In this document: positions 1 through 7,500 of the stretch, one piece after another
Layout: each line of letters starts with the position of its first letter
Position numbering within the stretch: the stretch's first letter is position 1
Origin: Prevotellaceae bacterium
GTDB taxonomy: Bacteria > Bacteroidota > Bacteroidia > Bacteroidales > UBA932
Direction: 5' to 3'
Length of the DNA: 8,010 nucleotides
Assembly (NCBI GenBank): GCA_031257655.1
Contig: JAIROF010000245.1
Location: forward strand, 1 to 8,010
Made by a program: the position numbers and the translations under genes
Notes under the pieces: generated by a model
Database searches by the model: none
What the model was told of the DNA's origin: nothing
What the model saw: only the letters and a program-made list of their open reading frames with translations

Positions 1-59
1 GAGTTTTTAGAGGTTTCCTTAATTTAAGCGTGTAAACCGATATGTCAATATGCCTGTTT

Positions 60-1442
60 TTAGAGATTCCGGCCAGCTTCCTGTTTTACATCCATGGCAG
101 CGCCTGTGTCTCCCTGCTGCGCCATCCATGTTTTCAACAATTTTTCCATTTTTGCTATCCGTTTGGCGTACTTCCTGTTTAGCGCAAGGTTGTTCAGCTC
201 CCACGGGTCGGTCTGCAAGTCATAAAATTCTACAGCAGGACGATGTACAAACCGTTCAATCATTGCTTTAGCATGTGTGTCCGTTTTAGCGGCTTCATTC
301 CATACGCTCCATACTCCGTTTGGATTGTTCATGTTCATCAGGTGTTTCTCGAAATAGGACGCTTCCGGAGAAAGGTTGATGATCAGCTTATAACGTTTGT
401 CCTGTATGCTCCGCACAGGATAAGCCGTACCTTCCGGGATATTGTTGTGGATGCCGTACACCCATTGCCGATGTGTTGTTCTTTTTCCGAGTAGGACAGG
501 TAAAAAACTCTCGCCGTCAATATCGGCAATGGCTTTTCCTCCGGCAAACTCCATCAGGGTAGGCAGGATGTCTTCATATTGGACGAGCGCATCTGACGAA
601 GTTCCCGCCTCGATTTGCGGCGGATAGCGCGCTATCAGGGCGCTGGATTGTCCGTAATTCCAACACGTCCATTTTCCTCCGGGGAGCTGTGGGCCCTGTT
701 CTCCCAGGAAGAGGAACAAGGTATTATCTAACTGTCCGGTTTCTTCCAGCATTGTCCATACGGCGCCTACCTGTTCATCCAACACCTTTACCTCCGCCAG
801 ATATTTGCGGTAAATCTCACGGAAGTCTTTGGAGTCTATCAAATTAGGAGGCAGCACCAATTGCCCGGGAGAGATAGCGGCCGTATCTCCTACTGTCCAT
901 GGGGCATGCGGAAGCGTACTGCAAACGAAGAGGCAAAACGGCTGTTTTGCATTGAGGATGCGGACTTTGAGGCTGTCTGTGCTGTAATCTGCCGACTGCT
1001 TGACGCAATCCGTTTCAAATCCGGGAATGTCTTCAAACGGATATACGGAACGGGGCATTGTGTGCGTTTTTCCCGTGCGCCATACCCTGTATCCCGTTGC
1101 AGGGAGGTAATGGGCAATACTTTTGACGTGGGAATACGTTTTTTTATGATTTTGAAATACGCCATGCCGCGCCGGATAAAGACCGGTGTACAGCGAAGCC
1201 CTGACAGGCACGCTCATGGCGCATGAGGCAAAATGGTGGGTGAACCGCACGCCTTCGCCGGCTATCCGGTCGATGTTGGGCGTAGCGATGTTCTGTCCGC
1301 CGTAGCAACCAATCTCGTGAGACGCCAAATCGTCTGCTACAATCGCTACAATATTTGGGCGGACATCCTGCTGCTGCGCCTGCGCATCATGCGCAAATGC
1401 AGCTATCATGCCCAAAGGAGCTGTTTTTACAACGCTATTCAT
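60..1442 (-). CDS. Sulfatase B: divergent S-type sulfatase, SGSH (sulfamidase)-like (family S1)
   Basis: This 460-residue sulfatase is not a close copy of sulfatase A. Its signature is SVPVRASLYTG at 77-87, with Ser77 as the predicted formylglycine precursor and Arg81 following; Val78 and Val80 are less usual at those places. D37-D38 (VADDLA), K125 and H127 in GKTH, and H179 in TLPHAPW are conserved. Where most family members have Asp-Asn-Gly it has Glu248-Gln249-Gly250, followed by K257 in GGKWTCWNYG. Recalled human SGSH aligns best here (D273/N274, R282), suggesting an N-sulfoglucosamine sulfohydrolase-like branch, but N- versus O-sulfate specificity cannot be decided by eye. A signal peptide with a short hydrophobic core ends at about AQA23; there is no lipobox, so soluble periplasmic location is likely. 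An in-frame TAA at 1448-1446 bounds the ATG at 1442, which lies 8 bases after the sulfatase A stop. The 3' part of the gene is visibly less GC-rich than its neighbours. Confidence 0.92.
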   Translation of the reverse strand: MNSVVKTAPLGMIAAFAHDAQAQQQDVRPNIVAIVADDLASHEIGCYGGQNIATPNIDRIAGEGVRFTHHFASCAMSVPVRASLYTGLYPARHGVFQNHKKTYSHVKSIAHYLPATGYRVWRTGKTHTMPRSVYPFEDIPGFETDCVKQSADYSTDSLKVRILNAKQPFCLFVCSTLPHAPWTVGDTAAISPGQLVLPPNLIDSKDFREIYRKYLAEVKVLDEQVGAVWTMLEETGQLDNTLFLFLGEQGPQLPGGKWTCWNYGQSSALIARYPPQIEAGTSSDALVQYEDILPTLMEFAGGKAIADIDGESFLPVLLGKRTTHRQWVYGIHNNIPEGTAYPVRSIQDKRYKLIINLSPEASYFEKHLMNMNNPNGVWSVWNEAAKTDTHAKAMIERFVHRPAVEFYDLQTDPWELNNLALNRKYAKRIAKMEKLLKTWMAQQGDTGAAMDVKQEAGRNL

Positions 1443-1459
1443 GGTTTACGCTATTCATG
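1432..1459 (-). repeat. 12-base direct repeat duplicating the sulfatase B start region
   Basis: The 12-mer CATGAATAGCGT (coding strand) occurs at 1459-1448 and again at 1443-1432, a period of 16 bases. The second copy supplies the sulfatase B start (ATG at 1442, Met-Asn-Ser). The first copy encodes the last residues and TAG stop of sulfatase A (Asn-His-Glu-stop) and contains an out-of-frame ATG at 1458. That frame (Met-Asn-Ser-Val-Asn-His-Glu) closes with TAG at 1437-1435, just inside sulfatase B. With a single copy, the two genes would overlap by 8 bases in the usual coupled fashion. Confidence 0.9.
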
Positions 1460-2839
1460 ATTTTTTAATTTGGGGAGTGAATGTCTCCATTCAAGGAGCT
1501 TTCTTTTGAGTTCGGAAGCCTTGCCGGGATATTTTTCGCTGAGATTCGTTGTCTCCCGCTGGTCGTCGCGAAGATTGTACAGCATCAGGCCGGTTTCGTC
1601 GGCATTAATCAGCAGCTTCCAGTCGCCTTCGCGCACGGCTAAGCTCGGGCTAACATCCCTGTCCGCCGGTTGGGGGAAAGCCTTGCTGTCATTCCGCCGG
1701 TATTCCCAGAAAATCGCTTTGTCGCGCTGTTGAAGCTTACCGGCAAGGGCGCGGCTCATATCTGTGCCGTCGCTTTTGTAGCTGCCCGGCAGCGCTACAT
1801 CCGCTATGCTGCACAGGCTAACCAGCAAATCGAGGGCGCTGACAACGGAGTAGCTATCGACTTTCCCGCGCGGAATCAAGTGGTCGGGGCTCCAAACGAT
1901 GAGCGGCATACGCGTGCCTCCCTCATAAAGCGACGCCTTGCATCCTCGGTAGCTTCCCGCGCGGCTGCCCCGAAAACTCGGCGCCGGGCCATTGTCGCTT
2001 GTGAAGATGACGATGGTATTCTTGTCGACGCCCAACGCTTTCAACCCGTCCAACAGCCGCCCGATTTGCCGGTCGTATTCCATCAGGACGGTACGGAAAT
2101 TCTTTTCGCTGTTTTCGCCGTCGGGAAACAGCATTTGCGCTTCCACGTTACCCACCCAGGGCGTATGCATGTCGTCGGGCCACAGGTTGACAAAACAGGG
2201 CTGCCCGCTGTTCCGTTTCAGGAAATCGAGCGTTTTGTCCACAAAATAAGCCGTACGGTTCCATCTTTTGATGCTGTCTTTCGCCGACCATATCCAGCCG
2301 GTTGCCGTGATGAGCGGGTCGGGGTCGGGGCTTTCGTAGGTGCTGACGTACTCGTCGTAGCCGTAGCTCGTGATCGAAGGCGCATTTTTCACGTCGCGTC
2401 CTCCCCCCAGATGCCATTTGCCGAAATGCCCTGTTTTGTAACCAGCCGCCTGCAGCGTACGCGGTAGCGTAGGCGCTACGGTATCGAGGAAATCGGCCAT
2501 TTCGGCGGCCCTGTTCCCTGCGCGCGTCTGGAGATAGCTGGTGATATGAAAGTTTGCCGGATGCATACCGGTCAGCAAGCCCGCCCTCGACGCCGAGCTG
2601 ATAGGGGCGGCGCTGTAGTACTGCATAAAGCGTATGCCTTCGCCGGCCATGCTGTCGATATTCGGCGTAGGAACGAATTTGCCGCCATAAACGCCTACAT
2701 CGCCAAAACCCATATCGTCGGTCAGGATGAGGATGATGTTCGGCTTGCCTTGCTGCGGCCTTTCGGCGCAGCTTGCCGCGCTCGCCGTAGCGGCGGCGAG
2801 CACGGCAAAAGGCAATGTTTTTGAGGTGGGTAAATTCAT
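1451..2839 (-). CDS. Sulfatase A: S-type formylglycine sulfatase, arylsulfatase/GALNS-like (family S1)
   Basis: This 462-residue secreted sulfatase should hydrolyse sulfate esters on a glycan. The catalytic signature is SSASRAGLLTG at 81-91: Ser81 takes the place of Cys and should be oxidised to formylglycine by an anSME-type maturase, and Ala83 replaces the usual Pro. Other active-site positions are visible: metal ligands D41-D42 (LTDDMG), R85, K141 and H143 in GKWHLG, H225 in DDMHTPW, D282-N283 in TSDNG, and K301 in GCKASLYEGGTRMP. From memory, this set and spacing parallel human GALNS (D39/D40, C79, R83, K140/H142, H236, D288/N289, K310), so the catalytic core appears complete. The N-terminus is a signal peptide; AASC at 21-24 is a weak lipobox, so lipoprotein or soluble periplasmic location is open. 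ATG 2839 is the only ATG start: an in-frame TAA lies at 2866-2864. The leader holds the 11-base repeats and micro-ORFs. The substrate and SulfAtlas subfamily are not assigned. Confidence 0.95.
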   Translation of the reverse strand: MNLPTSKTLPFAVLAAATASAASCAERPQQGKPNIILILTDDMGFGDVGVYGGKFVPTPNIDSMAGEGIRFMQYYSAAPISSASRAGLLTGMHPANFHITSYLQTRAGNRAAEMADFLDTVAPTLPRTLQAAGYKTGHFGKWHLGGGRDVKNAPSITSYGYDEYVSTYESPDPDPLITATGWIWSAKDSIKRWNRTAYFVDKTLDFLKRNSGQPCFVNLWPDDMHTPWVGNVEAQMLFPDGENSEKNFRTVLMEYDRQIGRLLDGLKALGVDKNTIVIFTSDNGPAPSFRGSRAGSYRGCKASLYEGGTRMPLIVWSPDHLIPRGKVDSYSVVSALDLLVSLCSIADVALPGSYKSDGTDMSRALAGKLQQRDKAIFWEYRRNDSKAFPQPADRDVSPSLAVREGDWKLLINADETGLMLYNLRDDQRETTNLSEKYPGKASELKRKLLEWRHSLPKLKNHE

Positions 2840-2886
2840 ATTCCTGTTTCCATTAAATTTCCATTAAATCGACATTAAATCTCCAT
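2836..2886 (-). other. Chain of four micro-ORFs with overlapping stop/start codons leading into sulfatase A
   Basis: Read on the coding strand, the four ATGs of the leader begin at 2886, 2875, 2864 and 2853. They encode Met-Glu-Ile, Met-Ser-Ile, Met-Glu-Ile and Met-Glu-Thr-Gly-Ile. The first three end in TAA whose last A is the A of the next ATG (TAATG). The fourth ends in TGA overlapping the sulfatase A ATG (ATGA). This arrangement fits termination-reinitiation coupling, so ribosomes could be handed along to the sulfatase start. Translation of these frames is not shown by the sequence; they could be a by-product of an A/T-rich repeat. Confidence 0.45.
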
Positions 2887-2894
2887 TAAATTTC
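2851..2894 (-). repeat. Four 11-base tandem repeats in the sulfatase A leader
   Basis: On the plus strand the octamer CATTAAAT occurs at 2851-2858, 2862-2869, 2873-2880 and 2884-2891, with an exact period of 11 bases and three variable bases between copies. On the coding strand each unit reads NNNATTTAATG. The array ends 11 bases before the sulfatase A start codon. The period is close to one helical turn, so it could be a phased protein-binding site. Each unit also contains an ATG and a TAA, which gives the micro-ORF chain described separately. Such arrays can change copy number by replication slippage. The repeat itself is certain; its function is inference. Confidence 0.95.
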
Positions 2895-2913
2895 CTACAG
2901 CGCTTACACGCCT

Positions 2914-2921
2914 CAAATATA
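2914..2921 (-). promoter_or_regulatory. Candidate internal promoter -7 element (TATATTTG)
   Basis: The coding strand carries TATATTTG, a perfect match to the Bacteroides -7 consensus TAnnTTTG, in the 108-base gap between SusD and sulfatase A. A TTG lies upstream at 2939-2937, but with a 15-base spacer instead of the usual 19-20, so the -33 box is poor. A 10-base palindrome TTAAATTTAA (2926-2935) sits between them. If active, transcription would begin near 2907 and the sulfatase pair would have a leader of about 68 bases containing all the 11-base repeats. The sulfatases may equally be read through from SusC. Confidence 0.35.
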
Positions 2922-2947
2922 CAACTTAAATTTAAACAATTGCCACC

Positions 2948-4543
2948 CTACCATCCGGTATTTTGCGATAATTCTGGGGAGAGCTGCTGCTCGTTGTAGG
3001 GTACAGGCCAGAGGTAGTCGCGGGCACGAAAGGTTTTGCTCCGGTTGAAGGTGTAGAGCGATGGCTCCGTTGCGCCCTCTGCAACGTAGCGCATTCCCTT
3101 CACGGGGCCGGTGCAAGCCGCTTCTGCTATTTTCCACCGGCGAATGTCGAAGAAGCGATTTCCCTCCAGCGCCAGCTCTACCATCCGCTCGTGGCGCACG
3201 GCGTCGCGTAAATCAGCCTGAGAAGTAGCGGTTATGACAGGCATATTTACGTCGGCGCGTTGGCGTATTTGGTTGATATAATCCTGCGCCACGGGCAGCT
3301 CCTGATTCAGCTCTATGCGGGCTTCGGCGGCGGTGAGCAGAATTTCTGCGTAGCGGATAATAATCAAGTTAATGGCGCAGTTTGACCTGAGATTCAAATC
3401 CTCCGGATTGATGTATTTTTTTGGCAGCAATCCTGTTTTGGATACCCGATAGTCCGCTTCGACGGCATCGGCGCCCGCTCCCGGTCGTGAGTCGTAGGCG
3501 CTCCCGTTGGGAAGCGTAGCGCCGGGATAGTAGAGCGTGTAGCTCAAGCGCGGGTCGCGGTTTGCGTACGGGTTCATGTCGCTGTATCCGCTACCGGCTT
3601 CGGCGATTTTTTTGCCGTTCTGCATTTCGTATTCATCCAGCAGCACAAGCGTAGGCGACATGCGCGGGCCACCTGTTCCCAACGACACAGCGCCAAAATT
3701 ATTAAATACCGCATTGGAGAAGTTGTCTCTTATGTACTGCTTTTCGAATACCACCTCCTTGCCGCTTTCATTTGCATAGGTGAACAATCCGGCGTATGGC
3801 GTACTCAAATCATATACGTTGAGCGCAATGGCCGAGTCGGCAGCCGCCTTTGCCTTTTCGTAGTAGTAGGCGGCTCGGCTGTCTGCGCCGGTTACGTTGC
3901 CGGCGGCAAAGAGCATGGCGCGCGCCAGGATGCCGAAGGCGGCGCCTTTGGTTACGCGCCCGCCGGCGGACGCTGCGGAGGGCAGGTACTTGGCGGCCTC
4001 TGTAGCTTCTGCGTAAATGAAATCGTAGATTTGCGACACGGGCGTTCGGGTCAGCGCTTTCGATTCGCCAATGCCGATGGGGGTCGTAACCAAAGGCACG
4101 TCGCCGAAATAGGAAGCCAAACGGGAGTAGAAGTAGCAGCGCAGCGCGCGCACTTCGGCCGTGTAGCGGCTTACGGCGGCTGCGTCCGCGGGGGTTATTT
4201 TTCCTACATTTGCCATGTAGTCGTTGCAGCGGCGGATGCCGCGATACATGTCGTTCCACGTGTTTAGGAAAATATCGGTTTGCCTGTCGGCAATGCTTTG
4301 CTCCACCTTTATTTCGGCGCTGGTTTCGAAGGTAGCCGTGGCAATATCCGACATTTCATCGCGCCCAAGTAAGGTTCCGGGCGCTTCTAAGTACTGGTAA
4401 ATGGCGTTGGCTGCATACGCTGCATCCTGGTCGGTTTGCCAATACACCTCGGCAGATAGCCTGTCGGTAGGAATGGTATCCAGCACATCGCATCCGGCAA
4501 GCGCCATAAGGGACGGCAGCATATATGTATACATTTTTTTCAT
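2948..4543 (-). CDS. susD: SusD-family surface glycan-binding lipoprotein (RagB/SusD)
   Basis: This 531-residue protein is the SusD partner of the transporter upstream. A lipoprotein signal ends in a clean lipobox LAGC (15-18), so C18 should be lipidated and the protein displayed on the outer leaflet. The N-terminal SusD-like, TPR-rich region is recognisable from WNDMYRGIRRCNDY (96-109) and the stretch ending YFGDVPLVTTP (145-155). The C-terminal SusD/RagB domain shows IIRYAEILLTAAEARI (395-410), VRHERMVELALEGNRFFDIRRW (449-470) and the classic tail YLWPVPYNEQQLSPELSQN (510-528) followed by TGW. Length is normal for the family. It starts 29 bases after the SusC stop, so it is almost certainly co-transcribed. 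The first ATG is chosen because it supplies the lysines of the n-region (MKKMYTYM); M4 is a possible alternative. Family SusDs bind glycan on the surface and close over SusC; the particular ligand is unknown. A 4-codon micro-ORF ends on its start codon. Confidence 0.97.
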   Translation of the reverse strand: MKKMYTYMLPSLMALAGCDVLDTIPTDRLSAEVYWQTDQDAAYAANAIYQYLEAPGTLLGRDEMSDIATATFETSAEIKVEQSIADRQTDIFLNTWNDMYRGIRRCNDYMANVGKITPADAAAVSRYTAEVRALRCYFYSRLASYFGDVPLVTTPIGIGESKALTRTPVSQIYDFIYAEATEAAKYLPSAASAGGRVTKGAAFGILARAMLFAAGNVTGADSRAAYYYEKAKAAADSAIALNVYDLSTPYAGLFTYANESGKEVVFEKQYIRDNFSNAVFNNFGAVSLGTGGPRMSPTLVLLDEYEMQNGKKIAEAGSGYSDMNPYANRDPRLSYTLYYPGATLPNGSAYDSRPGAGADAVEADYRVSKTGLLPKKYINPEDLNLRSNCAINLIIIRYAEILLTAAEARIELNQELPVAQDYINQIRQRADVNMPVITATSQADLRDAVRHERMVELALEGNRFFDIRRWKIAEAACTGPVKGMRYVAEGATEPSLYTFNRSKTFRARDYLWPVPYNEQQLSPELSQNTGW

Positions 4544-4554
4544 AACAAATTCAT
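4540..4554 (-). other. Four-codon micro-ORF ending on the SusD start codon
   Basis: In the 29-base SusC-SusD gap an out-of-frame ATG at 4554 opens Met-Asn-Leu-Leu and stops at TGA (4542-4540). That stop overlaps the SusD ATG as ATGA, the same geometry as the last micro-ORF before sulfatase A. It could couple SusD translation to ribosomes arriving from SusC. It could also be chance in a short A/T-rich spacer. Confidence 0.3.
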
Positions 4555-4572
4555 TTGTAAAGTTACTAAATT

Positions 4573-7500
4573 TTAGAAGGATAAATTCAACCCAATGCTA
4601 TAAACAGAGGTTTGGGGATAGTACAAAAAGCGTCCTGCCAAAAACTCAGGGTCGAGCCCCCACTCTTTGGCGTCTGAGATGGTGAAAACGTTGGTAGCCG
4701 CTGCGTAGATACGCGCCTTGTCAATAAAGAGCTTTTGCGTCCACGCTTTTGGGAAGGTGTATCCCAGCTGAATGTTTTTGAGGCGCAGGTAGCCGGCGTT
4801 GACGATCCAAAAATCGGACATCATGGCGTTATAGTCGGTGCCCTGTCGCGGCTTTGGGAAGCGGGCATTCGGATTTTCGGGCGTCCAGTAATCTTTTCCG
4901 ATGTCGAGCGCCACGCCCTCAAAGTTGCCGTTTTCTATCATAGCGCCCGACACGCGCACATCGGCGCGCATCACGCCCTGTAGCATGAACGAAAAGTCGA
5001 AGCCCCTCCACTCCAGATGGCCGCCAAAGGCAAAGGGGAAGCGCGGGAACTCGTCGCCAATGACCGTCCTGTCATTTTCATCAATTACGCCGTCGGGCGC
5101 TCCGTCCGGCCCGCTGATGTCCAAATACTTTACGTCACCGGCGCCCATTCTGGGGTCATACACGGGGTAGCCTGCGTCCACATCCGCCTGCGTGAGCAGC
5201 CCGCCTGTTTTGAATCCCCAGTAGGCATTGACAGGCTCTCCCTCCCTGATGGTTGTCACAACGTCCGAAACGCCGCCGCTCAGCGTAGGGTTGGCGCCGC
5301 CCAAGCTTACCACCTCGTTTTTGTTGTTGGAGGTGTTGAATGTAGCGCCGTAGGTCACATCGCCTGCTTTGTCATTCCAGGTCAGCATCAGCTCAAAGCC
5401 CCTGTTGTCCACAATGGCGGCGTTTTGCACGGGCGCGTCAAGGCCTATCGTGCCGGCAATGGGCAAGTTGACCAAAATTCCGTCGGTGCGCTTGTAGTAG
5501 TAGTCGGCCGCCACCGTTAGCCGGTTTCGCAAAAATCCCGCATCAATACCGACGTCGGTTTGCGCGCTGGTTTCCCAGCGCAGGTCTTTATTGGCCAAGA
5601 CCGTTTGCATGTATCCCGTTATCAACGCTTCGCTAATGACAGCGTAGGTGGAAGTGTAGGATTCGTAGAAGGCATACAGGCCGGCGGTTTGATTTCCTGT
5701 TTTGCCCCACGAGCCGCGCAGCTTCAGGTCGGAGACGTATGGGAGGACGGATTCCCAAAAGGCCTCTTGCGAAATGCGCCAGCCGGCGGAGAAAGAGGGA
5801 AACGTGCCGAACTGGTTATCGCCCGTAAAGCGCGAGGTGCCGTCGTAGCGCAGGTTGGCCTCCAGGAGGTAGCGGCTGTCGTAGCTGTAGTTTACGCGCC
5901 CAAAGAACGACTGCAAGGCGTACTCGCTGTTGTACCCGTAGGCTTCCGACGTGGCCTTATCGCCCATGTTGATCGACGCCACATCGTTGTTGTAGAAATC
6001 CTGCCGGTAGGCTTCGTTGTGCGACCACCTGTTGACAATTTGCGAAAAGCCGCCCAGGGCGTGGATGGCATGTTTCCCGAACGCTTTTTCGTAGTCCAGC
6101 AAGGCGTTGAAGGTATACTCGTTCAGGTCTTCGCGGTAGTCCCGCATGCTGTTGCGGCTCCATGTACTTTGGGTACGCTTGCGGTTGGGGTTGGGGGTAT
6201 AGGTATCCCCGGTGGTGGCAGCGCCCCATTCAAAAAAGCGCGTATCGGTTACGGTGAATTTGTTGATAAACTCTGCGGTTTTGTAGAATCTGTTGCGCAG
6301 GGCATACTGCGCGGTAAATTTCAGGCCGTCGTAAATATCCACCTCCCCCTTTAGGTTGGCGACCAGCAGGTTGTCGTAGAAATGCTTGTCGCCCCGCATG
6401 TTGGCATACATGAGCGGGTTGCTGTTTTTATTGCCCAAACCGTAGGAGCCGTCGGCGTAAACCGGCACCACAAAGTTGCTGGCGTGGAACATGGAGTAGA
6501 AAATGCCGCCGCCGCCGATATCGTAATCGTAGGCTCCGGGCGGCTCGAGCGAATAGCGCATGCGGTAGTTGAGGTCGGTCGAAAAGCGCACCCGCTTAAA
6601 GGGGGCAAAGTCGGTGTTTGCGCGAAACTCTTTGATGTCCGATTCAAAGTGGTCGATAATCCCGTCCTGCTTGTAGTAGCGTACGCCCATCAGCCCCTTT
6701 GCCTTTTCGTTGCCGCCGCTCACCGACAGGTGGTAGCTTTGCTGCGGCGCCGAATGGTACACCACATCTTGCCACTGGCTAAACAGGGGGTACTTTTCGG
6801 GGTCTTTGTCGTGGTTGTCTACCCACTCTTGAATCACCTCGTCGGAGTAGCGTATTCCCGCCCCGTTGTTGACCAGCGCCGCGTTTTTCAGGCGCATGTA
6901 GGTTACAGATTCCATTGGCTCCGGCGTATCCACCACGTTCTGCACGCCATAGTAGGCGTTGAAATCGACCTTCACCTTTCCGTCGCCGCCGCGCTTGGTG
7001 GTAACGAGCACTACGCCGTTGGCCGCACGCGAGCCGTAGATGGCGGTGGTGGAGGCGTCTTTCAGGATAGAAACCGCCTCAATATCGTCGGGGTTGACGT
7101 CGGTGATGCGCTGCTCCACGCCGTCCACCAAAATCAATGCATTGCTGTTGTTGATGGTGGTAATGCCGCGAATGCGGAGCGTGGTGTTGGCCAGCCCCGG
7201 AGCGCCGCCCTTGTCCAGAATGGTCAGCCCCGGCGCCAGGCCTTGCAGCGCGGCGGTGGTGCTGTTGGCAAGGCGGCTGATGCTTTCGCTGCGGATGTTG
7301 CCCACGGCGCCCGTCACGCTGACCTTCTTCTGCGTTCCGTAGCCTACCACAACGACCTCATCGAGAGACTGGTCGCTTTCGTCCAGCGTGACGTCAATTT
7401 GCCCGCGCCCGGCAACGGCCTCCTCCACCGTGGTCAGCCCCAGAAAGGAGAAGACTAACGTTGCCCCGGCGGGGGCGCTGATGGCGTAGCTGCCGGTGGC

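Noticed and set aside
12..38. GGTTT/AAACC inverted repeat downstream of sulfatase B as an operon terminator
   Set aside because: The stem is five pairs with a 17-base loop, and no run of Ts follows in the direction of transcription.
1670..2467. Plus-strand open frame of 265 codons antisense to sulfatase A
   Set aside because: The minus-strand frame carries all sulfatase motifs; the antisense frame has no start context or motif and mirrors the high-GC coding strand.
60..2839. Recent tandem duplication giving rise to sulfatases A and B
   Set aside because: Outside the shared family motifs the two proteins differ greatly, with different metal-site residues and mid-regions, so they are distinct subfamilies.
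6382..7458. Long plus-strand open frame (358 codons) antisense to SusC, plus others at 5560-6354 and 5017-5520
   Set aside because: They lie wholly opposite a clearly real GC-rich gene, have no recognisable domains and show shadow-like Val/Ala/Gly/Arg-rich composition.
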